From positions 16,293,528 through 16,357,527 of the forward strand of contig CM119268.1 in NCBI GenBank assembly GCA_051294375.1: a stretch of 64,000 nucleotides of DNA. Direction: 5' to 3'. The translations under genes were made by a program, and so were the position numbers. The notes below the pieces were generated by a model that was not told where the DNA came from, did no database searches, and saw nothing but the letters and a program-made list of their open reading frames with translations. This document shows positions 16,220 through 33,250 of this stretch, in pieces (position 1 is the first letter of the stretch; every line of letters starts with the position of its first letter). Source of the stretch: Paraspadella gotoi. Its lineage: Eukaryota; Chaetognatha.

Positions 16220-18162
16220 AAGAAGAGAAGAGAAGGGAGAAACACACTCGTCGTCTGGAATAAAATTAATAGGGAATTAAGCGGAGGAGGAAGAGCAAGA
16301 TAAACCTCCTCGAAAAATTTAACTTTTACAACAGTGGTGGCAAAAAAACATCTATTTTTAGAATAGAATCACAATAAAGTTTTTTTTTCAGCAACTTTAA
16401 TCTTTATTATTTCTGAAACAAACCAAAGCTATTTAAGTACATACTTAAGTCAGGAAAAAACCAGAACCGGTTTAAAAATGTCGTTTACTTAGTTATTAGT
16501 GAGCTGGCTCTTTTAAAAATAAAATATTATATTGGATTACCCCCTAAGATGTTTTCCCAATAGTGAAAGGAATAAAATCGAAATTTAAATTAAAAACTTC
16601 GTTGTTTTACCAAAAATCTTTCTGACAAAAATCGTGACGCTGATGAATTAAACAAAGAAAAAAAAAGGCAGGAGTGGTCAATGACTTGTCATTGCTATTT
16701 TTAAGCAGCTTTCACCGAATTTCTGGGTAAGTAAATTAAAGAAGAAAGGGAGGGAAACGATGCAGATTTTAGGAAAGNNNNNNNNNNNNNNNNNNNNNNN
16801 NNNNNNNNNNNNNNNNNNNNNNNNNNNNNNNNNNNNNNNNNNNNNNNNNNNNNNNNNNNNNNNNNNNNNNNNNNNNNNNNNNNNNNNNNNNNNNNNNNNN
16901 NNNNNNNNNNNNNNNNNNNNNNNNNNAAAAATAAAAAAAAGTAGTAAAAAAGACTTTATTTAACATCTCAAAGAATTAGTTTGTGTTTGTTTGTTTACTT
17001 TACAAAAAAATTTTTAGAAAAACTAATATTATAATATAAAGTTATTTAAAATTAAAAATAATGCTTTAATACTTAAAAAAGATAAGTAACATAAAAAAAA
17101 GCTAAAAAAGCGAAAAAAGAATAAAAAGAAGGAAAAACAAGAATCGTTGATTTTTTTCCCTCCGCTTTTTTCTTCTCCGGCGGAGGCGGTGAAATGTGGT
17201 TCAGTGGTTCAGTGAGTCGTTGCTGTGAGATGCGGTGAATAATAAGTGTAATAAGTGATATTTTTGCCCTAAAGTGATATTTTGGAGTACAACCCGAATG
17301 GGATTAGTCAAAATGCATAAACAAATCCAAATCTTTATTCAACATTAGGTTAATTTTAACACTGTATACTAACACTGTATAGTACACTATATATATATTT
17401 TAACACTGTATAGTGTACACTCTGAAGCAACTATAGTACCATCATAGGCTCGACAACAACAAAAACAAATATAAAGACGACGACGACGACGACGACGACG
17501 GAAGGAGCGAAGAAGAGACGCTCGTCCGCTGATGAGCCTTTCAACTTTCGCTTCTCCTTTCTCGATACTTTATCGAAAAAGTTTCGCGCTTCGTCAACCG
17601 ACCAGAGGAGAAGTGATGATGAGAGATGGAGAAAGGAGGATAGCAAAAAAAGTAATGAGAAAAAAGGATAGAAAGAGAAAGAAATATTGAAGAATGAAAG
17701 GAGAGAAAGGAAAGAGAAAAGAGAGAAAAAAAGAAGAAAAAAAAACAAGAAAGGGCAATTCCAAGGCGTCGCGCCGCACTGATGCTATTATCATATGATC
17801 GTATTACATGAACATGACAAAGACATTAACAACAAATATCAACTGGCCCGTATCCTATTTTTCAAGATGTATGAATCAATCTTACATAGTTATTTGCATT
17901 GTCTCTCTGAGGACTCGCGCCGCAAGCTCGAAAATTAAAAGAGAACAATAAAAAATAGGAGAAAAAAATAACCCCAAAACCTCCAAGAAATATAAAAGTG
18001 AATAAAGAAATAATCAAAACTAAAACAACAAAAATAGAAGAAAAGAAAGAAAAAGTTAAACAAAGAAAAAACAAAAAAAAAGATCGACCCCAAAGTATCG
18101 ACGCGAAATCAAGCCGCCCAACGCATGTGAACGAAAAAAGTGAGATCGTGAGTCTGAGTCTG

Positions 18163-18164
<2 letters not shown>

Positions 18165-18206
<42 letters not shown>
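18165..18206. repeat. (CT)n microsatellite
   Basis: About 21 CT units preceded by three GAGTCT words. Confidence 0.93.
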
Positions 18207-18209
<3 letters not shown>

Positions 18210-18977
18210 CAACCGAGTAGGCTTTATTCAGGTGGTCATTCACTCGCCCATTCACTGCGCAGTCGATCCTTGATGACCACCGACCACGAGGTCACGGGGT
18301 CAGGGGAAGGGGGGAAAGAAATTAAGGTAGGGGTCGCGCGAGCGGGGAAAGGGTCAGGGACGTTAGAGGGTTTTGGAATCAAGGGTGAGGAATTGAGAAA
18401 GAGAGAGGATGAGGAGGGGAAGATAACGGGAAAGGTTTTACTGGTGGCCAAAGTGAAAAAGCTAGCTGTAATTAACTCTACCTCTTTCCGAATAATGAAA
18501 AAGATAAATGAAACTCTTGCTGAAATCTCCCAAGCATCACTGTTTGGCCAAGGCTCTGACGGTTAGACCCGTAATCCCTTTCACAAACGGAGCTCGCCGT
18601 CTCCGTGCCGTTCCACCCGTACGATAATTTTACCGTCCCAGTGCCATCTGCCACCCTGCCACCTCTTTTGCCACCCCTTATTTCCACTAGTTTCGCCTCG
18701 AGTTCCTTTCTCTGACTCACGGTGCCTGGATAGACTCTCCCTCTATTGTCCCTTCATCGTTTTTCAAAAGTTCCCGCCCTCCGTCTCGCGCCCCCCTCTG
18801 CCCCCCCTCGCCGACGCNNNNNNNNNNNNNNNNNNNNNNNNNNNNNNNNNNNNNNNNNNNNNNNNNNNNNNNNNNNNNNNNNNNNNNNNNNNNNNNNNNN
18901 NNNNNNNNNNNNNNNNNNNNNNNNNNNNNNNNNNNNNNNNNNNNNNNNNNNNNNNNNNNNNNNNNNNNNNNNNNNNN

Positions 18978-19013
<36 letters not shown>

Positions 19014-19863
19014 AATGCTCCTCTCGTTACGGTTACCTTATACATCTTTTAACAATTGACTACTGCTGTTCTNNNNNNNNNNNNNNNNNNNNNNNNNNNN
19101 NNNNNNNNNNNNNNNNNNNNNNNNNNNNNNNNNNNNNNNNNNNNNNNNNNNNNNNNNNNNNNNNNNNNNNNNNNNNNNNNNNNNNNNNNNNNNNNNNNNN
19201 NNNNNNNNNNNNNNNNNNNNNNNNNNNNNNNNNNNNNNNNNNNNNNNNNNNNNNNNNNNNNNNNNNNNNNNNNNNNNNNNNNNNNNNNNNNNNNNNNNNN
19301 NNNNNNNNNNNNNNNNNNNNNNNNNNNNNNNNNNNNNNNNNNNNNNNNNNNNNNNNNNAAAAGTAAAAAGAAAAAGAGAGAAAAAAAAGTTAAAACTAAA
19401 AACAAAAAGACGGAAAATTATGCAGCCGCAAAAACCAAAGAGGAACAAAAAANNNNNNNNNNNNNNNNNNNNNNNNNNNNNNNNNNNNNNNNNNNNNNNN
19501 NNNNNNNNNNNNNNNNNNNNNNNNNNNNNNNNNNNNNNNNNNNNNNNNNNNNNNNNNNNNNNNNNNNNNNNNNNNNNNNNNNNNNNNNNNNNNNNNNNNN
19601 NNNNNNNNNNNNNNNNNNNNNNNNNNNNNNNNNNNNNNNNNNNNNNNNNNNNNNNNNNNNNNNNNNNNNNNNNNNNNNNNNNNNNNNNNNNNNNNNNNNN
19701 NNNNNNNNNNNNNNNNNNNNNNNNNNNNNNNNNNNNNNNNNNNNNNNNNNNNNNNNNNNNNNNNNNNNNNNNNNNNNNNNNNNNNNNNNNNNNNNNNNNN
19801 NNNNNNNNNNNNNNNNNNNNNNNNNNNNNNNNNNNNNNNNNNNNNNNNNNNNNNNNNNNNNNN

Positions 19864-21190
19864 TCCCTAACCTCTCTCTCCTGCCTCTTTTTCCTCTTGC
19901 CTTACAGGGTCTTCAACCTTTAATTAACTTTTTAATTATCAAATATTTAATAATAAATTGAAATTATTTTTTACTTTTTAATACAAAGAAATTAACTACT
20001 ACCCGCTGATTAAATGAGATTTTAGTTATTTTAAAATTCAAATTTTTCATATGTCAGTCGATATTGAAATTCTTGTATTGAATTGTTGGCTGTTTTTTCC
20101 GTTTCTCCCGCATATTTTTTCCCTGAAAGCATTTTCATCTCGGTTTTTATAGAAAGCTTGAAAAATTCTTTTTACCTATTTACCGCTTTTTTTTTATGAT
20201 TTGATTTTCTTGAAAGGAAAAGATAAAGGATGTTCATCTTGAGTCAAAAAGACAAAGAAACAGAGTAAAAAGAAAAAAAAATAAAGAAAAGAAATGAAGC
20301 AAAAGGGAGGAAACCAAGCAAACACAATATTACATTTCGGAAATATAATCACAAAACGGTTTCACCGATGCTTAATCGCTTGAGCGTTTGCCCAATACTT
20401 CAAGAAATCGCTATCGGCGCAAAAATTCAAACTTCTGCGCGAATCGTCTTTTCGCAAAACCGATTTCTGCATATTCCTCTCACGCCTTTCTCCGCTTCAA
20501 TCGTCGCCGCCGCCGCCGCCGCCGCCGCGCCATTCCCGCATCTGCTTCCGCCTCCATCGTTGCGCTGAGGGGCGCTTACGCCATCTCCCCCACCGTCTTT
20601 TGTTCTTCGGCGTCAAAAGACAAAAGACGCTGAAATGGGGGAACAATGGAGCGACATCTACGACGATGACGAAAACAAAATAACGGCAACCACGAGATAT
20701 GAGACAACGACGAAAAAGAAAACGACGAAGTCGATGAAGAAAAGGACAAAGATGACGACGACGACGACGACAAAAAAGTTCAAGGACCCAGGATTAAAAA
20801 ATGAAAATTGAAAAATGTTTTTTTTTTTTACTTTATTAGACTATTTTTACAAAAATTAATAAAAAATAAAGGGAGCTTCTATACAATACCAGGTTAAAAA
20901 TTACTTTCTGCTCTAGGTTTCTAATTAGATCGTTCTTGTTAGTGTAATATAAATCCAAAAATATTTACTAGATCTGAGAGCCGTTTTACTGACTACAAAG
21001 CTTCCTGTCATTGATTCAACTTTTTTGTCGGAAGGACTCCCGCTTGGCGACAACAACGACGGAGAAGAAAAATGGCGCATGTGAACAAAAACGAATGACA
21101 ACAACAACAACAACAATTTGGAGGCCGTTAATGAAAATAACGTCGCCATTAACACCAATTTGAAAGGTAGAGATAAAAGGAAAAAGAGGG

Positions 21191-21237
<47 letters not shown>

Positions 21238-22254
21238 AAAATCTTTTGAGTAAATTATAATTACGGTTTTTGATCTCCTCTTCCTCCTCGTCAACAACGA
21301 CGACAGCGACGACGACGATAAAAACGACGAGGCCGACGACGACGACATCCACTGATGAGCGGGGTTGTCCGTCTCTCGCTCACCTTCTGAGAACATCAAC
21401 ATTGCTGGCAACAATCAGGATGAATCGCGAGTCTCAGGGATCAAAGCATAATCTAGGACTGGAGGTAGGCAAAAGCGAGTATCGAGAAACAATCAGAATG
21501 GGCAATCTCTCAGGTAAACTCTGCTTGATCAATAACCAAATATCTAACCACGCAAATAGCATACGATGACGACTTCGACGACGATGATGACGAATAAACA
21601 ACAACGTGGACGACAAAAACGACAACGCTATCGATGTCAACGACGATGACAACGACTGAGATAATAATGACAAAGACTACAACGACTACTACTACGACGA
21701 CGACGCTGACGACGAGAAATACGACGACGACTACAACGACGTCGACGACAAAAACGACGACGACTACAACGACGATGACGACGACGACGGCCGTGGAAGC
21801 CAGAGAACCGGAACTCAGTAATTAGAGAGTTTCGACGCCGCGAGATTCTTAAGCACCGAAATTTTCCCGCCAACAACACAAAAGCGCCACTCCTCCCTGC
21901 CAGTCACGTTTGCCACTCGATTCACGATGTCTCGGTTGCCATTTCACGTTGCCAGTTGCCACTACACCACACCTGGAATACGGTCACCGCTTCTTCCTTT
22001 TAATCTTCCTACGGCCAGGCTCACTGTCACGCCTGTTTATCAAGCTATCACGCCTGTCACTCTGTCCCACACACGGGTTGTATCTCTGACACACTGCTTG
22101 TAACAAGTAAAGTAGTGAACTTGTGATGTTCAAACCTGATCCTCGAGTAAAAAAAGTCAAGTGAATTTTCTTCTCTTCTCTCTTGTTCCTCATCAATTTT
22201 GTGAAACTCATTTTTCTCGCAAAGACAATGTTTCACTTTTCGCTCGTTACTTCT
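19864..22254. other. Gene-poor sequence rich in ACG trinucleotides
   Basis: AT-rich to about 20,340. A (CCG)n run lies at 20,503-20,528. Degenerate (ACG)n or GACGAC sequence occupies 20,655-20,775, 21,285-21,350 and 21,560-21,795. The trinucleotide structure keeps several frames open (Thr-, Arg- or Asp-rich) but gives no domain. A (GA)n tract is at 21,198-21,232. No gene called. Confidence 0.5.
21560..21795. repeat. Degenerate (ACG)n trinucleotide repeat
   Basis: ACGACGACT and related triplets dominate, with TCAACGACG and AAAACGACG variants. The plus frame reads nearly all Thr, and the minus frame reads Arg/Ser-rich, as expected from the repeat. Confidence 0.8.
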
Positions 22255-25637
<3,383 letters not shown>

Positions 25638-25859
25638 ATGATTCCTTGTCTGTTATGTATTGCGCGAGCATCGTGCGTTGTATTATTACTTTTCTCATCT
25701 CCCTTTGACCTGCCCATCGCTTTTTTTTTATTTTTCGTTCCTAGGAATATATTATTTTTTTTAACATTTATTTTTATCTTCAGTTTAACTTTCGTCGTCG
25801 ATAAATATTCTTTACTCGTCGAATCAAATAGATGGCGCGAAAAAAGCGTTTCCAAAGAT

Positions 25860-25959
<100 letters not shown>

Positions 25960-26559
25960 GGAATGTTTTTTAACGCGCTTGAGCCTCGCGGCACCTTTAG
26001 AAATAGTTAGGTGCTAGAAAATAATCTTCAAGAGAAGGAGCGAAATTTTTTTTAAACTTAATTGGGGGAAGAGAAGAGGAAAGAGAAAAAAAAAGGAGCG
26101 AATGGTTTGATGTTGCTTTGATATTTTAACAAGTTTGAATACAGATGAAATAAAAAAGAGGTTTATTTAAAAAAAAACCAAAAATTCTATATATTAATTT
26201 GTTAAGTTAGACATATTTGTACAAAATAAAGCTGAATTTAAATTTATAATTCATTCAACGCTCAATGTGATACAAAATCAAAAGTATAAAACCCAAAAAA
26301 TACCAACTATTGTTCGATATTAAAGTTTTTATAAACATATAAAAGCAAGTTGGATATTAACAACAAGATGAAAAAGTGTAAACAGGTCCAAGCGGCTCGC
26401 ATAGGATGTCACAAAATGGAGGAAGAAAGAAGCGAAAGGCGACCGAGGGGCGCTGGAGGAAAGTTTTTTAACCGCCACCTTAAAGCGGAAGCGAATGGGA
26501 AAGGAAAGAAAGGAAGGGATAAAAAGGAGGCTGGGAGGAAAGAGATGGAAGTGAAAGAA
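25960..26559. other. AT-rich spacer
   Basis: I see nothing gene-like. 26,140-26,340 is strongly AT-rich. Confidence 0.5.
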
Positions 26560-27590
26560 GGAAAGGGAGGGAGGAGAGGGAAAGGAGGAAATAGAGGGTA
26601 GTGAGTAAGAGATTGAAGAGAAAAGGAGGAAAGGAAAAATGGGAGGAAGGTGATTGGAGGGAAAAGGAGGAAAGGAAAGATGGGAGGAAGGAGATTGGAG
26701 GGAAAAGGAGGAAAGGAAGAGGGGAGGAAGGATGATTGGAGGGGAAGGAGGAAAGGCGAAGATCGAGATGAAGGAGATTGAAGGTGAGGAGCGAACGGGT
26801 AATATGCGGAGGAAGGACGTGTGGATGGGAAAAGGTACGAAAGGAATAGTTGGGAGGAAGGAGATTGGAGCGAGAAGTGTGTGGGGAAAGGTAAAGATGG
26901 TGGAAGGAGATGAGGGGATAGATGGAAAGTAGAAGATGAGAGGAGGAGATTGGAGGGAAAGGAGGAAAGAAGATGCGGAGGAAGGATGATTGTGAGGGAA
27001 ACGAGGAGGAAAGGAAAGCATGGCGGAGTGAAGGCATTATTGAAGCGGGGGAAAGGAGGAAAGGGAAAGATTGGAGGAAGGAGATTGCGAGAGGAAGGAG
27101 GAAAGGCGAAGATGAGAGGAAGGAGATTGAAGGGGAAAGGAGGAAAGGAGAACATGGATGAGGAGATGGGATGCGCGCATAAGGCTGGGGAAAGGAAGGC
27201 GGAAAGTAAAGCTGGGAGGATAGAATTTTGAGGGGGCAGGGGAAAGGAAAGAGGGAGGAAGCTGAGCATTGGAGTGGAGGAGGAAAGGGCTAAGATGATA
27301 GGAAGGAGATTTGAGGGGAAAGAAGGTAATGGAATATGGGAGGAAGGAAATTGGACGGAAAAGGAGGAAAGGAAAGAGGGGAGGAAGGAGATTAGAGGGA
27401 AAAGGAGGTAAGGAAGGAAAGGAAAGATGAGAGGAAGGAGATTGAAGGGGAAAGGAGGAAAGAGAAGATGGGAGGAAGAAGATTGTAGGGAAAAAGAAGG
27501 AAAGGAAAGAGGGGAGGAAGGAGATTGAAGGGGAAAGGAGGAAAGAGAAGATGGGAGGAAGGAGATTGGAGGGAAAAGGAAAGAAAGGAG
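26560..27590. repeat. Purine-rich minisatellite, period about 41 bp
   Basis: Units combine GGGAGGAAGGAGATTGGAGG with GAAAAGGAGGAAAGGAAAGA. Early unit starts fall near 26,641, 26,682 and 26,722, giving about 41 bases and roughly 24 units. Units are heavily diverged. The long Ser/Pro/Phe-rich minus frames here are repeat translations, not genes. Confidence 0.85.
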
Positions 27591-30303
27591 TTAGGTTTCG
27601 TCGGTTTCCCTCGAGAAAAACGAAGGCGAGAAATTCAATGTGATTGAGAAAAACGTGAGTGGAATCATCATCAAGTTTTTAAAACGAAAAAAGAAAAAAA
27701 AAATTTCTTTCCTTTTTTCTTTTTTTTAATTTTACGTTTTCCTCTTTCTTTTCTCGCTGCTTCTTTATGAAAGGAAGAAATGTGATATCTGAGACCTGCG
27801 AAGAGGGAAAGGAAAGAGTGAGAAGGGGAACAACCCGAGCAAAATATAAGAAGCAGCCATTTTTTTCATCTTTTGTCTTTTCCAGGATTTTCTTTTTTAT
27901 ACTATCTCTTCTTTTTTTTTCTTTAAAAATTGGATTATTGAAACGTCCTCCTGAGTTAAACAGTAAAAATGTATTTTGAGAAAAAAATTAAACTTAGGTT
28001 TTCATTTTTGGTTAGAGAGAGAGAGAGAAAGATGTGAATGAAAAAAGGACAGGAGATATTGAGAAAGGAGAAGAGGCAAGAGCGATAATAGCTTGGGCCG
28101 ATCTGGTAGAAAATGGCGGAAGACTTATCTATTTCGTGAAAAAGAGTCCGTTTAATTGTCAAGTTTGTCTCACTATAGTATAAATAAACTTGTCTCATTG
28201 ATAGATTATCACTCCTGAAACGCTGTTAACTCGTGTAACACTTTCACTTCCTTTTTCTTTAATTCTTTTAAATCCTGCTCCGCCATTGTCACCCCTTCAC
28301 CTCTCATCGAAGGCGAACGCAGCCCCGGATTTCTCCAGCGTCAATGAGAAGACAAGAAACTGGCCATTAATCTCAAAGTTTTAATTAGATCCCGAGAGGG
28401 GCGCTGCTTTCATATGCTAAACAGTTTCAGATGGGCGAAGCAGATAGGAGGAGAGAGAAAAGAAAAAGGGAGACACACNNNNNNNNNNAGAGAAATAGCG
28501 CAATGATCAAGCATTGACGAATTTCAGTTGGCTTTAAACCGAATCCCGTGGCCCGGCCGGGCTTTTAAGCCGTCTCGGCCAATTTGAACCCATCGCCCCT
28601 GACGGTGATGTATATAATTCGTCATGAGGCGGAGTTAGGCGGAATCTATCCGGCGCCGGGACCGTCGACTTTCCGGGTCGCCGGAAAAAAAGGCAAACAA
28701 AGGACTTTTAGTTTTTCTTTCACAGAGTTCTGTCATTAATTTCATTGGAAAGTGGTTTGCCTCTTTTTAATAAACAAAAGTTAACGTAAACTTTTTGCAT
28801 CTTTTTGCACCGAATCTAATTCATCTTTTTAATTTTAGTGTCACTCATTTTATTGAATTCACAAAATACTGCGTTTAGACAGATTTCATTATTTTCAACA
28901 AATGTCCTCGAACACAACTTCAGAGCAAGTAGTTTTAGATGAAATTTTACTGTCTTTTTCTCCACTGAATTCTCCTTTTTATATATCTTGTTAGTTTTCT
29001 ATATAAATCTGCTTTAATGATCGAGGGATATTTTTTTCAAAAGTTTTTTTCTTTGTCGACTTTATATAACCGATAGACGTCGAGCTCAGATGCGACTGTA
29101 AGATTCGATTTTGGTTGAGAGANNNNNNNNNNNNNNNNNNNNNNNNNNNNNNNNNNNNNNNNNNNNNNNNNNNNNNNNNNNNNNNNNNNNNNNNNNNNNN
29201 NNNNNNNNNNNNNNNNNNNNNNNNNNNNNNNNNNNNNNNNNNNNNNNNNNNNNNNNNNNNNNNNNNNNNNNNNNNNNNNNNNNNNNNNNNNNNNNNNNNN
29301 NNNNNNNNNNNNNNNNNNNNNNNNNNNNNNNNNNNNNNNNNNNNNNNNNNNNNNNNNNNNNNNNNNNNNNNNNNNNNNNNNNNNNNNNNNNNNNNNNNNN
29401 NNNNNNNNNNNNNNNNNNNNNNNNNNNNNNNNNNNNNNNNNNNNNNNNNNNNNNNNGAAAGAAGACTCTCCCATCCCCAAATTTTGGAAGCATGGCGCGA
29501 GTCTCAGCGAAATAAACTCTCTATCAGTCGATATCTGGGGGAGAAGAGTCGCCGAANNNNNNNNNNNNNNNNNNNNNNNNNNNNNNNNNNNNNNNNNNNN
29601 NNNNNNNNNNNNNNNNNNNNNNNNNNNNNNNNNNNNNNNNNNNNNNNNNNNNNNNNNNNNNNNNNNNNNNNNNNNNNNNNNNNNNNNNNNNNNNNNNNNN
29701 NNNNNNNNNNNNNNNNNNNNNNNNNNNNNNNNNNNNNNNTCTCTCTCTTTCTATCTTGCAAGAAAGAACGACCTCACCCCGGGCGTGAATTCGGAAATGC
29801 GAGATGAAGAGTTCATCAATACTCGTTCAAGGCTCAGAGGTGGGACTCAGGGATGGACTCCTCCTTCAAACCCAAACACCCTCAGCCGTCTGCGTCCCCC
29901 AACGACAGAGCGCCCTGCACCCCCATTTCCAGAAAAATATTCTATCTTTATACTATCGCGGCAATTATTTGCGACTATTTTTTTTTTTATTTGCATCACA
30001 ACTATGTGTAGGAACGTGCAAGCTCTTTAGCCGATATAAGGGTTTCGGGTTCGCTGATTCCTCAATTTTAGATTTAGGACCAAATCAACTCGCTGAACCT
30101 AACGTCTACATGTAAGAACTTTCGGATATATTCTTCCCTCTCACCACCCCTAACCTCAAACTCCCCCAACCTACCATCACCCCTACCACCACCTTCGCCA
30201 CCTCTCCCTTTAATCACGAAGTGGGGATGGATTTCCGATGGAGTCTCGTCCGCCAGAATTCGACGATGACTCCGTGATGCTTATCCGATAGACCCGTGAG
30301 TGG

Positions 30304-30305
<2 letters not shown>
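27591..30305. other. Gene-poor sequence with three N gaps
   Basis: Gaps at 28479-28488, 29123-29456 and 29557-29739. 28,500-28,690 is unusually GC-rich and contains a TATATAA at about 28,610 that could be a core promoter, but no exon can be attached. No supported gene. Confidence 0.45.

Positions 30306-30374
<69 letters not shown>
30306..30374. repeat. (GA)n microsatellite
   Basis: About 34 pure GA units directly before the open frame at 30,375. Confidence 0.97.
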
Positions 30375-30377
<3 letters not shown>

Positions 30378-30662
30378 GGAAAGTTGATTATAGACGCTTT
30401 TACCGATCAAATGTCGGACGAAAATTACGCGATGCTTCTTGACTTGGAAGCCAGAAAAGTGGGCGGCATTCTAGCCTCTATCTCCGTGACCAACAATATT
30501 GGCGCCGTTTTCCAACCCGGTTACGCAGTCGTCCTTTTTTTGTTTCGATTGGACCGACGTGAAGTTGTTCACATGATGCAGGGAGTGGTTCCAGTGGTTC
30601 CTGGGTCGGGGGTTGACGGTTTCCTCTTAAACTTTACCGCGCTGGGTCGCTTTGAGAAATAG
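30375..30662 (+). CDS. Possible protein-coding ORF of unknown function
   Basis: Ninety-five codons run open from the end of the (GA)n tract to a TAG. The first internal Met gives MSDENYAML. The composition is protein-like: balanced, with hydrophobic patches such as VVLFLF and a C-terminal LNFTALGRFEK. I recognise no family. The AG at the end of the GA tract is a poor acceptor because a purine tract precedes it, and no clear donor is seen. A chance open frame is quite possible. Confidence 0.25.
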
Positions 30663-32725
30663 GAGAAATTGAGCTGGAAAGTCGAGAGCGTCAGTGTCAA
30701 ATTGTTCCTCGAATCTTGGCGATCGATTGATGTCGACAATCAGATCAAATCCGCGTCAATTCGGCCTCAATTCTTTTTCTCACGTTTTAATTTTTTTTTC
30801 TTCTTCAAAGTTCAAATCCGTCGTCACGTTCGTTACCTGCGAATCGCGACGACAAATCTCGGCGTCACATCTCGGCACAAAATCTCGGCTTCCGATTCCG
30901 GCTTCAAATCCCGGCGTCGCATCGTCTCCAATTTTTGGACGCGGCGTCGCCTGCGAGGCGCGGCGTCGTTTTTCTCGCCGCACTGGCACTGGCCCCGACG
31001 TCACGGCCAGGGTGCGACGATCACCCATTTCCTTATTGACGCCCTCATTTCAGCGTAACGACGAGTGCCACGCCCACAAAAAGCGCGCGACGTTGTGAAC
31101 GGTTGCTGGTATCGCCGGCGTCTTTCGCGTGCCAGGAATAAATGGGCGCGCGGGTGGTGGGGACAATAATGGACATGCGTGCTGTGAGAAAATGGAAACG
31201 CGCGCATAAACATAATGGAAGAACGTTAACTAAATATATTAACGCTCTTTCCAGGTTTAAAGACGTGACAATTTTTTTTAGAACCTTTCTCTTTCTTTTT
31301 ATTTCTTTTCTTCGTCGATAATTGTTTAATTATTTTTTGTTAGTTACTACTAGTCGATATTTTGTTATCAAAATTTATACAGTTTGACACCAAATCTAAC
31401 GGCTAAGTATTTCCTTTCTTCTCTTTTTCATTACCTTTCTTTCTCCTTTCCTTTCTCCTTTCCTCCTTCGTTTCTTGTCAGTAAACTTTCATTCCTTCCT
31501 CCTTTTCTCCCTTTCTTCCTTTTAATCGGTAAACTTTTTTTTCTCCTTTCTACTCTTCTCATTTCGTCCTTGCTTTCTTTTCTATTTATCTCATTACCTC
31601 CTTCCATTCTCCTCAGTTAACTTTTCTCCTTTCCCTGCCTTCCTTTTTCCTTTTTTCGCTCGCCTTCTTAAAACGCGACCTCTCCTTGTCCAACTCTTTT
31701 TTTTTTCACCGCGATCGCAGTTCGCGAGGTCATTATCGTTTATCCGCATCGTTACTCTTTATAAGGGAGAAACATTACCGGTGCTACTATGCCGTTACAA
31801 CTTTGATCCTTAAGATCTATATTTTGTTGTGAATGAGGGGATGTCTTTTAGTTTATTTACGAAATTTTGAAAATTGTTGTACCTCGTGGAAAAGTACTCT
31901 TTTCGAGTTTAAAAAAAAAAAATTAAATATAATTCAATTTTATAAATATTTTAAACAGACTGTACCGTGGTAAAGAACGGTTTTTTTACGATGAAACTAT
32001 GTTTAACGATTTTTTTTCTTTCAAACCCCGCGAAAGGGTTTCTACGGTAAAAACGGTTTGAGTCTCCTCGTAAAATATTGAGGATCTCGACGAAAAACTA
32101 TTTATTTTCAACCCGAGTTTCTTCCTCCCGCCGACCGAGAAATCTCTTCCGCCTCCAGCGGCGAAAAAAATCTTTCACTTTACTCTCAACATCCGGGGAG
32201 GCGTGGCTCATCCGGGGTTCCTTCAAAGCTCGCGCGCGAACGGACGCACGCGTCGTGTCATTTACGCGCACCATGATCGGCAGAGAGTCGCACTAGAATC
32301 ATATTAGTAGAAGATCCATGATTGTGAGCAAATGAAACTTTTTGGTCTTTCTTATTATCTCCGAATACATTTTCCAAAGAATCTGCGTTTGTCCCTGAAT
32401 CTCTCGCTCCTTTTCACTCTGTTTACTTCCATTTGTCTCTCACTCTCTCTCTCTCATTATTTGGCGTCTGCTCCGTGTGTACTTTGCTCTTCCTCTCTCC
32501 TTTCCATGTAATTCTTCAATCCGTGGGTTTTTTTTCTTTTCCTTTTTTTTCTACCTTCTCTACCTTCCTCTTTCTTTTCTCCCCTTTCCTCTTTTTCCTC
32601 CTCCCCTTTTCTCTTTTTCTCAACTATCTTTCTTTCTCCATTCGGGTCATTCTTCAACGTTTATCCTTCCCTTTTCCCCTCATTCTCTCCTCTTTTCCAA
32701 AACAACTCTTCTTCGCCCGGGAGAG

Positions 32726-32768
<43 letters not shown>

Positions 32769-32772
32769 CTCT

Positions 32773-32806
<34 letters not shown>
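32726..32806. repeat. Interrupted (CT)n microsatellite
   Basis: CT units broken by TTTCT and CCTCTT near 32,750-32,782. Confidence 0.93.
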
Positions 32807-33159
32807 GTGCCCTGCATTCTTGTCACTTCTCTCCGCCATCAACTTTTCTCCTTTTCTTTGCTCTCTGTCCGCTAACTTATCTTTTTTTTTTCTCTTCTTT
32901 GACTTTGAATATTAAATTCTAACTTCATTCTCTTTCCTTACTTCACAACCCACCCGACCCCCTACCCTACCCACTCTCTGCCTCCACGCCATTCTTCTCC
33001 GCCCCCACCTTGTCCTCACTTCATGCAGCGACGCGGCAATTCCAACTCTGGTTCAATTTGGTGACCTTTTGGATTCAAGTGTCGTGCCAGGGGGCCGAGG
33101 GAAGACCACCACCAAAAATAGAAGGGGAACCTTCCTAACTTCTTTTTTTTCGCGTCCGC

Positions 33160-33167
<8 letters not shown>

Positions 33168-33247
<80 letters not shown>
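33168..33247. repeat. Interrupted (GA)n microsatellite
   Basis: GA units with GAGG and GAAG breaks near 33,196 and 33,210. Confidence 0.94.

Positions 33248-33250
<3 letters not shown>

Noticed and set aside
19056-19961. Longest plus-strand frame in the gap-rich area
   Set aside because: Almost entirely N, so its openness is meaningless.
26409-27269. 286-codon Ser/Pro/Phe-rich minus frame
   Set aside because: Translation of the 41-base purine minisatellite; overlapping frames are open too.
28600-28625. TATATAA as a promoter in the GC-rich island
   Set aside because: No first exon or donor follows on either strand that I can support.
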